A DNA stretch of 28,936 nucleotides, from contig CAXPEB010000076.1 in the NCBI GenBank assembly GCA_964215915.1, forward strand, positions 1-28,936. The letters are read 5' to 3'. Positions 1 through 7,100 of this stretch are shown piece by piece. The notes beneath the pieces are model-generated. The model was not told the origin of the DNA, did not search any database, and saw nothing but the letters and a program-made list of their open reading frames with translations. Source of the stretch: UBA8524 sp964215915 (GTDB taxonomy: Bacteria > Bacteroidota > Bacteroidia > UBA8524). Within the stretch, counting starts at the first letter, position 1. Each line of letters begins with the position of its first letter. Both the position numbers and the translations under genes were made by a program.

Positions 1-1
1 A

Positions 2-217
2 AAGAAGGCAGAATTTATTTTACTTTTATTCGATATTCTTGCTTACCCATTTGTAAATATTGATGTAACGAAAAGAAAACTTCTGAAGCTCTACAAAATT
101 ACAGACGTAGGTCTGCAAACAAACATTATTGAAGCGAGAAATAATTGGTTTACAACTTGGTCAGAGTTTGATTTCGGAAAGGCTCTTGACGCAAAACAAA
201 GCCAAGAAGTATATTAA
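2..217 (+). CDS. 3' end of an unknown AT-rich gene (partial)
   Basis: An open frame runs in from the left edge and ends at TAA 215-217, leaving 71 codons of a C-terminus. The peptide is mixed hydrophobic and basic, with a stretch reading FILLLFDILAYPF near its start and a Trp-containing segment (NNWFTTWSEFDF) towards the end. I recognise no family. The DNA is visibly more AT-rich than the rest of the window, consistent with acquired DNA, and a rho-independent terminator follows about 90 nt downstream. A second frame (frame 3) is open over the last ~100 nt and ends at 235, so a frameshifted or degraded gene is possible. Calling this frame coding rests only on its length and residue composition. 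Confidence 0.45.
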   Translation, partial: KKAEFILLLFDILAYPFVNIDVTKRKLLKLYKITDVGLQTNIIEARNNWFTTWSEFDFGKALDAKQSQEVY

Positions 218-305
218 GAAACTGAAACAGTCCGACCGTTAACGCCATAGGTGGCACACACACAAGCAGAGTCAGGCATCACTATGAATGAGGTGTTTGA
301 CGACA

Positions 306-334
306 AGAGCAGCAGGGACTGGCTGCTCTTTTTT
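306..334 (+). terminator. Rho-independent terminator
   Basis: A perfect 8-bp stem, AGAGCAGC (306-313) with GCTGCTCT (322-329), has an 8-nt loop and is followed by five more T. This is the classic plus-strand intrinsic terminator shape. It probably ends the transcript of the partial gene that stops at 217. Confidence 0.7.
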
Positions 335-445
335 AAAGACAAAACAGAAATAAAAAAGTGGCAAGAATAATACGAAAAACGAGACAGTAAAGAAGAAGAA
401 TGCGGCGACAGACAGAAAAGCACAGCCACCAACAATGTGTATAAG

Positions 446-657
446 TGTAAGTAGCCCCTTCTCCGAACCAGGTATAAATTGGATACTCAAAGATGTTGAT
501 TTTGTTCCAAATACATAATGCGACTGAGGTTATTTAAAGCTTGATTGGGGTGATTGGCATTGTAATCTTCCTTCCATGAAAAGGATAAATCCTGAAGTTC
601 TTCCAGGGTATGGAACAGGTAAGCATCCAGGATATCTTCCCTGTAGCTTTGTTCGTT
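446..657 (-). mobile_element. Truncated IS3-family element (one end only)
   Basis: This segment holds the 3' part of an IS3-type transposase gene and the short non-coding tail beyond its stop codon. The tail ends in a plausible IS tip: read on the plus strand from 446, TGTAAGTAGCCCCTTCTCCG, which starts with the TGTA expected at IS3-family ends. No partner inverted repeat is visible, because the element is cut at about 657 where unrelated repeat-like DNA begins. The transposase match is clear; the exact tip at 446 is inference. Confidence 0.5.
487..657 (-). pseudogene. IS3-family transposase (OrfB) C-terminal remnant
   Basis: On the minus strand, 57 codons end at TGA (487-489). They include SYREDILDAYLFHTLEEL and WKEDYNANHPNQALNNL. 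This is the end of the DDE integrase domain of IS3-family OrfB: the region around the catalytic Glu that normally reads like F-R-E-D-V-L-D-A-Y-L-F, followed by W-x-x-D-Y-N-x-x-x-P-H-x-(S/A)-L. Upstream the frame reaches a stop at 667-669, so the N-terminal ~200 residues with the first two catalytic Asp are gone. The usual PH has become PN and the SLGG-like segment is altered, consistent with decay. It cannot encode an active transposase. Confidence 0.75.
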
Positions 658-745
658 CGCGACCCCTTAAAGGGTGGCAATAAAGCAGAAGGCGTGAGAT
701 TTTAGTCAGAGGAATATTCGTTTGCCTTCGCTTTATCGCATGCCT

Positions 746-828
746 GCAATGAAGCGTAACAGAAAACGGCCTGCGGCCCCTTTTTGATTTATAGCCTGCG
801 CTTATGCAAGTCTGCGACTTTCAACGCT
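746..828. repeat. 83-bp intergenic repeat, copy 1
   Basis: This copy matches 886-968 over 83 bp with one visible mismatch (C779 versus T919). It contains a small GGCC-TGC-GGCC stem (768-778) preceded by AAAA and followed by a T run, then a TTTTTGATTTATAG block. A shorter degenerate relative starts near 661 (a CCCCTTAAAGGG stem followed by GGCAATAAAGC, compared with CCCTTGAGGGG then AGCAATGAAGC before copy 2). It looks like an interspersed repeat family rather than coding DNA. Confidence 0.85.
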
Positions 829-885
829 ACACTGCCGGGATTACTCCTTCCGCTGCGCTACAGTCGTGATCCCTTGAGGGGCGTA

Positions 886-968
886 GCAATGAAGCGTAAC
901 AGAAAACGGCCTGCGGCCTCTTTTTGATTTATAGCCTGCGCTTATGCAAGTCTGCGACTTTCAACGCT
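886..968. repeat. 83-bp intergenic repeat, copy 2
   Basis: Second copy of the 746-828 repeat, offset by exactly 140 bp. The 57-bp spacer between copies carries an imperfect inverted repeat, GGGATTAC (837-844) with GTGATCCC (866-873), flanking a GC-rich stretch. Copy 2 ends 55 bp before the 3' end of the tRNA-Ser gene. Confidence 0.85.
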
Positions 969-986
969 CCGCCTATAAATCAAAAA
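921..986. repeat. 14-bp inverted repeat bridging repeat copy 2 and the tRNA terminator
   Basis: TTTTTGATTTATAG (921-934) is the exact reverse complement of CTATAAATCAAAAA (973-986). The left arm belongs to repeat copy 2. The right arm runs into the hairpin of the tRNA-Ser terminator. The arrangement resembles the end of a small palindromic element. Confidence 0.6.
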
Positions 987-1007
987 ACCCGCTTATCGCG
1001 GGTTTTC
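981..1007 (-). terminator. Rho-independent terminator of tRNA-Ser
   Basis: Read on the minus strand, a 9-bp stem (AAAACCCGC / GCGGGTTTT, plus-strand arms 984-992 and 998-1006) with a 5-nt loop ends in a T run. It lies 17 nt beyond the tRNA 3' end and fits as its terminator. No other terminator is visible between yihY and the tRNA, so transcripts of the mltG operon could also end here. Confidence 0.8.
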
Positions 1008-1023
1008 TGTTTCTGCTTCATTG

Positions 1024-1108
1024 CGGAGAGAGAGGGATTCGAACCCCCGGACCTGTTACAGTCAACGGTTTTCAAGACCGCCGCAATCGACCACTCTGCC
1101 ATCTCTCC
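1024..1108 (-). tRNA. tRNA-Ser (anticodon UGA)
   Basis: The minus strand reads GGAGAGATGGCAGAGTGG at the 5' end. It pairs 7/7 with TCTCTCC at the 3' end, leaving discriminator G. The anticodon stem-loop CGGTCTTGAAAACCG gives anticodon TGA (serine, UCA codons). A long variable arm and the T-arm GGGGGTTCGAATCCC are present, giving 85 nt, as expected for a class II tRNA. CCA is not encoded. A TAnnTTTG box lies 6 nt upstream and a terminator 17 nt downstream, so it looks like a complete single-gene unit. Confidence 0.96.
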
Positions 1109-1114
1109 GGGGGG

Positions 1115-1122
1115 CAAAAGTA
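1115..1122 (-). promoter_or_regulatory. -7 box (TAnnTTTG) of tRNA-Ser
   Basis: The minus strand reads TACTTTTG, a perfect match to the Bacteroidota -7 consensus TAnnTTTG. It ends 6 nt before the mature tRNA 5' end. No good -33 TTG is visible at the usual ~19 nt spacing. With this position transcription would start at or within a few nt of the tRNA itself. Confidence 0.55.
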
Positions 1123-1158
1123 CAAAAACAGCCTATTCAATCCATACCCGCCACAAAA

Positions 1159-2127
1159 TTATTTCCCCAAGCTTGAATCCGGGTTCATCCGGTTCTCCCG
1201 GCCCATTTGCTCTTCCCTCCTCTTCCGAACCTGGTCCAGCAGAATATTGAACTCAAACCCAATAAGCGTCACCACGCAGTTCCAGTACACCCAAAGCAGG
1301 ATAACCAGCAAGGTCCCGATGCTGCCATACACCCTGTTATACGTATTAAAACGGTCCACATAATAGCTCAGCACCAGGCTCATCAATATGATCAGCACCG
1401 TGGTGATCACCGACCCGGGATTCAGAAAAGGTCCCTTCGAACGCTGGTACGGACCGAAACGGTACAGGGAAGAAACGGTCAGCTGGATCAATGCCACAAT
1501 CACCAGCCAGTTGAGCACCTGCCACAAGCCGGTAGCCATACGGTCACCCAGTATCCCCTGCTCGTTCAGCATCCTCCAGGCTGAATCGCCCAGGGTGATC
1601 AACACCAAAGCCAGCATCAGCAAAGCGGAAAAGTAAAGGTTCAGCCAGATCGAATACAGCTTCTTCTTGTAATACGGCCGCTTGTCGCGGATATTCAGCG
1701 AACGGTGGAAACTCCGGATCATGCTGTCGATAGCCGAGGTGGAAAAATACACGGCGGCCAGAAAACCCACCGACAACAAGCCTCCCCGCTGCTTGCCCAA
1801 CAGATCCTTCAGGGTATCGGCCAGGGTCTCGTAAGCAGCATCCGGCATGAGCCGGTTGAGCAGAGCCAAAAGGTCTTCGTAACGGGTTTCCAGCGGCAGG
1901 TAAGCCACCAGAGTAAAGAAAAAGATGGTAGCCGGAAATACCGCCAGCACCAGGTGAAAAGCCATAAAAGAAGCACGCATGCGGATATCTTCCCGGTCGG
2001 CACGGATAAAGTAAAAACTGAGCAGCCGGTACCAGCTGATACGGTCAAGGCCAGGCACATACCGGGCTTTCCAGGATTTGGGCAAACGGCTCTGCAGCCT
2101 GTTCCAGAAATGGAATCTCCGGCTCAT
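1159..2127 (-). CDS. YihY/BrkB-type inner-membrane protein
   Basis: 322 residues from the ATG at 2127. This start overlaps the stop of the thioesterase gene in an ATGA joint, which is why I prefer it to a longer reading from 2169. After a basic N-terminus it has about six hydrophobic segments, the first reading SFMAFHLVLAVFPATIFFF, then a basic, charged C-terminus (RKRREEQMGRENR). The conserved feature is the segment around STSAIDSMIRSFHRSLNI, typical of the YihY/BrkB family (UPF0761). The family was once called ribonuclease BN by mistake and its molecular role is not settled; transport or envelope functions have been suggested. It is the last gene of the mltG operon. Confidence 0.9.
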   Translation of the reverse strand: MSRRFHFWNRLQSRLPKSWKARYVPGLDRISWYRLLSFYFIRADREDIRMRASFMAFHLVLAVFPATIFFFTLVAYLPLETRYEDLLALLNRLMPDAAYETLADTLKDLLGKQRGGLLSVGFLAAVYFSTSAIDSMIRSFHRSLNIRDKRPYYKKKLYSIWLNLYFSALLMLALVLITLGDSAWRMLNEQGILGDRMATGLWQVLNWLVIVALIQLTVSSLYRFGPYQRSKGPFLNPGSVITTVLIILMSLVLSYYVDRFNTYNRVYGSIGTLLVILLWVYWNCVVTLIGFEFNILLDQVRKRREEQMGRENRMNPDSSLGK

Positions 2128-2531
2128 GAAAAATAAGGAAGCATGGCCTGCAGAAGGGAATCCGGGCAACGAATGGGCCGCATGTCGGAGCTGCGCACGA
2201 AAACCAGCTCCACGCCCGCCGTATGCAACAACTCCCCCCGTTCATTCTCCAGCTCGAATTCAAAATGGATACGGGCGGTAGGCAATTGCTTCAGGATGGT
2301 CCGGATGGTGATCAGGTCGTCGTAACGGGCAGGCTTGAGAAAGCGGGAACGGATATCCAGCACGGGCATCATCACCCCTTCCTCTTCCAGTCCCTTATAA
2401 CTTAACCCTACCTGCCGCAGGGCTTCCACCCTGCCGATCTCGTAATACTGGGCATAGTTGCCGTGGTACATGTACCCCATCTGATCGGTTTCCCCGTAAC
2501 GTACCCGTGTTTTGGTTTCGCTGACAAACAT
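2124..2531 (-). CDS. Acyl-CoA thioesterase of the YbgC/4HBT hotdog family
   Basis: 135 residues, the usual length for a single-hotdog 4-hydroxybenzoyl-CoA thioesterase-type protein. The N-terminal signature RYGETDQMGYMYHGNYAQYY carries the catalytic Asp (about D16) and the conserved His-Gly-Asn (H23). The family hydrolyses acyl-CoA or related thioesters in the cytoplasm; the substrate cannot be read from sequence, and phospholipid-related roles via the Tol-Pal-linked YbgC are only one possibility. The start codon overlaps the mltG stop (TAATG) and its own stop overlaps the yihY start (ATGA). Translation of all three genes is therefore probably coupled. Confidence 0.9.
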   Translation of the reverse strand: MFVSETKTRVRYGETDQMGYMYHGNYAQYYEIGRVEALRQVGLSYKGLEEEGVMMPVLDIRSRFLKPARYDDLITIRTILKQLPTARIHFEFELENERGELLHTAGVELVFVRSSDMRPIRCPDSLLQAMLPYFS

Positions 2532-3550
2532 TAGCGTATTCCTCTTTTATTCAGTTCCAGCCGGTATTTCCGGCTGTTCACCAGGTGTTGGTTGTAGTCG
2601 TGGGTAAAGTTATGATAACCGGAGAAATCCTCTTTGGCGCAGAAATACAGGTAATTGTGCTTGTCCGGATTCAGCACTGCCTCAATGGCCTGCACGGAAG
2701 GCATGCAGATTGGTCCGGGAGGAAGTCCGGTTACGTAATAGGTATTGTAAGGCGACTCTATCTCGGTCATGGCATAGGTTACCCGCCGTATATCCGGGTT
2801 ACCCACAGCGAAGATCACCGTAGGATCCGCTTCCAGCTTCATCCCTTTTTTCAACCGGTTCAGGTAGACACCCGCAATGGTAGGCATCTCGTCGGCTTTG
2901 CTGGTTTCTTTGTCTACGACGGAAGCCAGGATGCTTACCTCCAGCGGGGTGAGTCCCACTGCCTGCGCCTGTTGCTTCCTTTCCGTATTCCAGTAACGAT
3001 CATACTCCCTTTGCATCCTTTCCATAAACTGGTCGGCGGAAGTCGTCCACCAGAAATTGTAGGTATTCGGGATGAAGAGCGCCAGAACCGTTTCGGGGGT
3101 CCAGCCCAGGCGCGACAAAGCCGTGCTGTCGTTCAGTAACTGCACCAGGGTCATACTGTCGGCCGTAATTTCGCTGCTTACATACCCGATCAGCCTTTCT
3201 TTGGACCAGCGCCCGCGCAGCACCAGGCGGATCTCGGTTTGACGTCCCGAGGCCAGCATGCGAAGCAGTTCCAGGTTATTCATCCCCGGAGTAATGCGGT
3301 AATAGCCGGGCTTGACCATATCTCCATAGCCACTCCATTCCGCCACCCGGTTAAGGGTATTGAGGTTCAGCACCGCCGAATCATCCCTCAATAGCTGCAT
3401 TACATCCTGCCAATCCGATCCTTCGGGAATAAGCAGGCGGTGTTTTTTCACCGGGTCCGTATTTTCGCGGTACACATGTTCCCAACCCTGCCAGGCAAGC
3501 AGCAGGCAGCCGGCGAAAAAGAGAATAAGAAACCAAAAAAATCTCCGCAT
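2531..3550 (-). CDS. mltG: Endolytic murein transglycosylase MltG
   Basis: 339 residues from ATG 3550, close to the E. coli length; an upstream in-frame extension to 3772 is antisense to dapB and was rejected. One N-terminal membrane segment (about residues 4-20) is followed by a periplasmic YceG domain. The catalytic region reads ASVVDKETSKADEMPTIAGV with the expected Glu at about 215, then YLNRLKKGMKLEADPTVIFA and, later, GLPPGPICMPSVQAI, all hallmarks of MltG. The enzyme cuts nascent peptidoglycan glycan strands at the inner membrane and is thought to set chain length. It heads the mltG - thioesterase - yihY operon, with a TAnnTTTG box 5 nt before the start. Confidence 0.96.
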   Translation of the reverse strand: MRRFFWFLILFFAGCLLLAWQGWEHVYRENTDPVKKHRLLIPEGSDWQDVMQLLRDDSAVLNLNTLNRVAEWSGYGDMVKPGYYRITPGMNNLELLRMLASGRQTEIRLVLRGRWSKERLIGYVSSEITADSMTLVQLLNDSTALSRLGWTPETVLALFIPNTYNFWWTTSADQFMERMQREYDRYWNTERKQQAQAVGLTPLEVSILASVVDKETSKADEMPTIAGVYLNRLKKGMKLEADPTVIFAVGNPDIRRVTYAMTEIESPYNTYYVTGLPPGPICMPSVQAIEAVLNPDKHNYLYFCAKEDFSGYHNFTHDYNQHLVNSRKYRLELNKRGIR

Positions 3551-3555
3551 CGCCG

Positions 3556-3563
3556 CAAATATA
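3556..3563 (-). promoter_or_regulatory. -7 box (TAnnTTTG) of mltG
   Basis: The minus strand reads TATATTTG, a perfect TAnnTTTG match, ending 5 nt before the mltG ATG. If transcription starts about 4-9 nt after the box, the mRNA is leaderless or almost so. No convincing -33 element is visible. Confidence 0.5.
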
Positions 3564-3577
3564 GCGGATGGTGCTTG

Positions 3578-3609
3578 CTTGTAAGGCAGGGTGGGATGTA
3601 CTAAGTTTG
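3578..3609 (+). promoter_or_regulatory. Promoter of dapB-lepB
   Basis: A -33-like CTTG (3578-3581) and a perfect -7 box TAAGTTTG (3602-3609) are separated by 20 nt, the spacing expected for the Bacteroidota primary sigma factor. Predicted transcription starts near 3615, upstream of the GTG at 3627 but downstream of the ATG at 3591. This supports the GTG start. It is back-to-back with the mltG promoter, with the two -7 boxes about 40 nt apart. Confidence 0.6.
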
Positions 3610-3626
3610 TCGCAAGCAGAAAAAAA

Positions 3627-4367
3627 GTGAAGATCGCATTAATCGGATACGGAAAAATGGGTAGAGCCATTGAAAACGCAGCCATCTCACGCGAACATGA
3701 GATCGTGGCCCGGATCAATGAAGACTCGCCCGAGAGTGAAAAAGACAAACTCCGGGAAGCCGATATTGCCATTGAGTTTACCGCGCCTCATGCCGCGGTG
3801 GAGAATATCCGCCGCTGCTTTGAGCTGGGTGTTCCGGTGGTGGTGGGCACTACCGGCTGGTACGACCATTACGAAGCGCTTGCGGCAGAATCCCGGGAAA
3901 AGGAATGCAGCCTGCTAACGGCTACCAATTTCAGCCTGGGGGTGAACATCTTTTTCGAGATCAACAAACGCCTGGCCGAGTTGATGGCGCCGCATGATTC
4001 CTACGACCTGCGGATGGAAGAAGTTCATCATACCCAAAAAGCCGATGCCCCCAGCGGCACGGCCATTACCCTGGCTACACAGGCCATCGAGCGGCTTCCC
4101 TGGAAAAAGACCTGGAAGCTGGTGCTCGACGAAAACGAAGAACAGGCTCCGACCACCCTGGGCATCGTCGCCAAACGTATCGACGAAGTGCCCGGCACCC
4201 ATACCCTGCTGTACGAATCGGCTATCGATTCCATAGAGATCACACATACGGCCCACAGCCGGGCCGGCTTTGCCTTCGGTGCGGTACTGGCAGCGGAATG
4301 GCTCCTTGGCAAACAAGGGGTGTTCACCATGGAGCATGTCATAAAAAACACCACTCAACTAGACTGA
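3627..4367 (+). CDS. dapB: 4-hydroxy-tetrahydrodipicolinate reductase DapB
   Basis: 246 residues, reading (M)KIALIGYGKMGRAIE from a GTG. The dinucleotide-binding motif GYGKMG at the very start, the promoter position and the usual family N-terminus all favour GTG 3627 over ATG 3591. The catalytic region EEVHHTQKADAPSGTA (about 131-146) carries the conserved His pair, Lys and the substrate-binding DAPSGT. The enzyme reduces 4-hydroxy-tetrahydrodipicolinate with NAD(P)H in the lysine/diaminopimelate pathway, supplying DAP for peptidoglycan. The lepB start follows after 6 nt, so the two genes form an operon; this adjacency is, from memory, common in Bacteroidota. Confidence 0.96.
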   Translation: MKIALIGYGKMGRAIENAAISREHEIVARINEDSPESEKDKLREADIAIEFTAPHAAVENIRRCFELGVPVVVGTTGWYDHYEALAAESREKECSLLTATNFSLGVNIFFEINKRLAELMAPHDSYDLRMEEVHHTQKADAPSGTAITLATQAIERLPWKKTWKLVLDENEEQAPTTLGIVAKRIDEVPGTHTLLYESAIDSIEITHTAHSRAGFAFGAVLAAEWLLGKQGVFTMEHVIKNTTQLD

Positions 4368-4373
4368 TTTTTC

Positions 4374-5681
4374 ATGAAAAACATTGTGGAACGTATCCGT
4401 AAATTCTCCCGTAAGGAGTGGATTTACATCTGCATCTGGAGCAGCCTCAACCTGATCTTCTTCTTTGTGCTGCTGCTGGCCGCCGGCGCCGGTTTCGGTG
4501 CCTCCCTGGTTTACTTCCTCTTCTGGGAGCTGGTCCTTTTCGGATACTACCTCATCCGCGTGCGTAAGGGAGAAAAGAACACCAAAGGCCGCGAATGGGT
4601 GGATGCCATTTCCTTCGCCGTGATCATGGCCACCCTCATCAAAACCTTCCTGGTGGATGCCTTCACCATCCCTACTCCTTCCATGGAAAAAAGTATGATG
4701 GTGGGCGACTTCCTCTTTGTAAGTAAATGGAATTACGGCACCCGTATCCCCATGACCCCGGTATCCTTCCCCTTCGTGCACAATACCATGCCCGGAGGCG
4801 GCAGCGACAGCTACTCGGAATCACTGGAACTGCCCTACTACCGTTTCCCGGGCTTCCAGGAGATCAAACGCAAAGACATTGTGGTGTTCAACTACCCCGG
4901 ACAGGACGATATGAATAACGAATCGCGGCCGGTTGACAAACGTGAAAACTATATCAAACGCTGTATTGCCATTGCCGGCGACAGCCTGTTTATCAGGGAA
5001 GGCCAGGTTTACGTGAATGGCGAGGCCCAGGAATTCCCGGAAAAAGCCCGGCCGCAGCATGCCTGGCTGGTGGTCTACCAAACGGCTACCGGTCCCGACA
5101 AAAGGCAGCTTAAGGCAAAATACGATATCGATCCGGATGCGGTCATTTCGCAGAACTACGATATGGAAGCCGACTCTTTCCTGATCCATATCCCCGACCA
5201 CGAAGCAGAACGTTTCAAAAAGGAACAGCCGGTGGCCGATATGGTGCAGATCGATATGCAAAACGGAATGGTACGCAGCCTCTATTTCCCGGATACCTAT
5301 ATCGGTCAGGCGGTATACCAGTGGACGGCAGATAACTTCGGGCCGATCTACCTGCCCAAAGCCGGAGAAACCGTTGCCATCAATCAGCGCAACTACTACA
5401 TCTATCACCGTTGCATCACCCTGTACGAAGGCAATACCATGGATTACAAAAACGGGCAGATCCTCATTAACGGACAACCCGCCGACTCCTATACCTTCCA
5501 CTACAATTATTACTGGATGATGGGCGATAACCGCCATAACTCCCTCGACTCCCGTTCCTGGGGTTTTGTTCCGGAAAACCACATCGTGGGCAAGGCCTGG
5601 TTTGTTTGGTTCAGCTGGGACAAGAATGCTTCAGGCATGAAAAAGATCCGCTGGGATCGTCTGTTCCGCGGAGTCAACTAA
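4374..5681 (+). CDS. lepB: Signal peptidase I (long Bacteroidota form)
   Basis: 435 residues, far longer than the minimal enzyme. Two or three hydrophobic segments lie in the first ~95 residues. The S26 box TIPTPSMEKSMMVGDFLFV follows, with nucleophile Ser at about 103, and then ENYIKRCIAIAGDSLFI with the general-base Lys at about 195. A large insert of roughly 150 residues separates this from the C-terminal box MMGDNRHNSLDSRSWGFVP. The enzyme removes signal peptides from exported proteins on the outer face of the inner membrane. The long insert is normal for this phylum. It is the second gene of dapB-lepB; a hairpin follows 42 nt after the stop. Confidence 0.96.
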   Translation: MKNIVERIRKFSRKEWIYICIWSSLNLIFFFVLLLAAGAGFGASLVYFLFWELVLFGYYLIRVRKGEKNTKGREWVDAISFAVIMATLIKTFLVDAFTIPTPSMEKSMMVGDFLFVSKWNYGTRIPMTPVSFPFVHNTMPGGGSDSYSESLELPYYRFPGFQEIKRKDIVVFNYPGQDDMNNESRPVDKRENYIKRCIAIAGDSLFIREGQVYVNGEAQEFPEKARPQHAWLVVYQTATGPDKRQLKAKYDIDPDAVISQNYDMEADSFLIHIPDHEAERFKKEQPVADMVQIDMQNGMVRSLYFPDTYIGQAVYQWTADNFGPIYLPKAGETVAINQRNYYIYHRCITLYEGNTMDYKNGQILINGQPADSYTFHYNYYWMMGDNRHNSLDSRSWGFVPENHIVGKAWFVWFSWDKNASGMKKIRWDRLFRGVN

Positions 5682-5722
5682 GGTTTTGTATCCGGCATTG
5701 TAAGGGTTATGTAAGATTATGC

Positions 5723-5746
5723 AAGGGCAGGAGGTTTTCTGCCCTT
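5723..5746. terminator. Hairpin between convergent lepB and MFS genes
   Basis: A perfect 8-bp stem AAGGGCAG (5723-5730) / CTGCCCTT (5739-5746) with an 8-nt loop sits in the 85-nt gap between two convergent genes. It lacks a clear T tract on either strand, so termination is inferred from position and stem strength only. Confidence 0.45.
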
Positions 5747-5766
5747 CTATAGAATACTAATCTACC

Positions 5767-7038
5767 TCACTCTTCTACGTAATTCAGCTCCTTATGGAAG
5801 CTTTCTTTCAGGTATAGAATGCTTAACAGAGCCAGGATCATCACTACCACACCCACAATAGCTGCCGCCTGAATGACGCCTGTGGCAGGGCGAAGAAACT
5901 GGAAAGCCCCCATTACCAGGGGAACCGAACCGCGAACAAAATTGGGGACGGTATTGGTTACCGTAGAGCGAATATTGGTGCCGAACTGCTCGGAGGCAAT
6001 GATCACAAAAAGGGCCCAGTACCCGGTAGCACAACCGATCCAGAAAGTCAGCCAGTAGAAAGCATTGACGCTTATTCCATCCGCAATAAAAAGGAAATAG
6101 GCCGTGAGCAGCGTGCTGAGGATAAGGTAGATAACCACCACCTTTTTTCTGCTTTTCAGCCACTGGGAAAGAAGTCCGCTCACAAAATCACCGGCCGATA
6201 GCCCGAGGTAACAATACATCAGGGCCTTGCCGTTAATGACCTTGCCCTGCACATTCAGCAGCGGGGCAAAAATCTCCTCCGAATTGGAAACGAGTAAACC
6301 GATCATGTACCAGATAGGCACCCCTACCAGGATACAAGCCAGGTACTTCATGAGGTTGGCCCGACTCTGAAACAGCAGGCGGATATCCCCTCTCCGTATA
6401 CCGGACTGGTGGCGGATGTCGGCAAACATCCCCGACTCAAACACCCCTATACGCAACAGCAGAAGTACCAGGCCGAGAGAGCCTCCCATCACATACGCCA
6501 CCCGCCAGTTGGGGAACGGATAATGGAACAACGACTCCAGGAAAGCCCCGATGGCCTCGCCCTGAACGCCGATGAAGCCAGCAACTACGGCTCCCAGCGC
6601 ACCGAAAGTCACCACGATCATAGTACCTATTCCGCGCTTTTTGGTTTCCATCGTCTCGGAGATCAGGGTAATCCCGGCCCCGAGTTCACCCGCCAGCCCG
6701 ATACCGGCGATCAGTCTCACCGCCACATAAGCGGGCATGCTTGTTACAAAGGCATTGATGATATTGGCTGCGGAATACAGGAGTATTGATCCGAAAAGTA
6801 CCTGCACCCTTCCGCGTTTGTCGCCAAGAATACCCCAGAGCAGTCCGCCCAGCAACATGCCGGTCATCTGGATATTGAACAGGAAAATCCCGGTATTGGT
6901 AACAAATTCGGGTCCCCTGTCGGGGAAGAGGTACTGCAGACTTTCCTTTTTGACTACGTTAAACAGTACCAGATCATAGATATCGACGAAGTAGCCTAAA
7001 GCAGCTACGACGATGAGCATGGCGGTCTTGCGATTCAT
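5767..7038 (-). CDS. MFS transporter, substrate unknown
   Basis: 423 residues from ATG 7038; a TTG start at 7080 is possible but would reach into the intergenic hairpin. About twelve membrane segments. The loop 2-3 motif reads GGLLWGILGDKRGRVQVLFG, the MFS signature. Segment 4 has RLIAGIGLAGELGAGITLISE, resembling the sugar/metabolite:proton symporter branches more than the drug-efflux branches. An early DIYDLVLFNVVKKES suggests charged residues in helix 1. It may import an organic solute by proton symport; the substrate cannot be told. It follows msrC by 62 nt on the same strand, so co-transcription is likely unless the intervening stem-loop interferes. Confidence 0.85.
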   Translation of the reverse strand: MNRKTAMLIVVAALGYFVDIYDLVLFNVVKKESLQYLFPDRGPEFVTNTGIFLFNIQMTGMLLGGLLWGILGDKRGRVQVLFGSILLYSAANIINAFVTSMPAYVAVRLIAGIGLAGELGAGITLISETMETKKRGIGTMIVVTFGALGAVVAGFIGVQGEAIGAFLESLFHYPFPNWRVAYVMGGSLGLVLLLLRIGVFESGMFADIRHQSGIRRGDIRLLFQSRANLMKYLACILVGVPIWYMIGLLVSNSEEIFAPLLNVQGKVINGKALMYCYLGLSAGDFVSGLLSQWLKSRKKVVVIYLILSTLLTAYFLFIADGISVNAFYWLTFWIGCATGYWALFVIIASEQFGTNIRSTVTNTVPNFVRGSVPLVMGAFQFLRPATGVIQAAAIVGVVVMILALLSILYLKESFHKELNYVEE

Positions 7039-7066
7039 GGTTAGGAGCGCTAAGAAAGCGATTTTC

Positions 7067-7100
7067 CCCCTGAGGCGCAACGCCTTTCCCTTTTCAGGGG
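7067..7100 (-). other. Bulged stem-loop between msrC and the MFS gene
   Basis: CCCCTGA (7067-7073) pairs with TCAGGGG (7094-7100). Directly inside, GGCG (7074-7077) pairs with CGCC (7081-7084) around a 3-nt loop, giving an 11-bp stem with a 9-nt one-sided bulge. It starts right after the msrC stop codon. No T tract follows on the minus strand, so it may be an mRNA processing or stability element, or a partial terminator, rather than a full stop. Confidence 0.5.

Noticed and set aside
283..369. A 28-codon plus-strand ORF starting MNEVFDDKSSRDW
   Set aside because: It spans the rho-independent terminator at 306-334 and has no promoter or family match. The hairpin explains the sequence better.
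214..490. Two overlapping minus-strand open frames of 72-73 codons rich in Phe/Ser/Leu
   Set aside because: They are antisense to A-rich DNA, overlap each other in different frames, include a clear plus-strand terminator, and resemble no protein family.
3591..3626. ATG start for dapB at 3591
   Set aside because: The ATG lies upstream of the -7 box at 3602-3609 and adds 12 residues that are not part of the DapB fold.
3551..3772. N-terminal extension of mltG by 74 residues
   Set aside because: The extension is antisense to dapB, is Ser-rich nonsense-like sequence, and precedes a normal membrane-anchor start at 3550.
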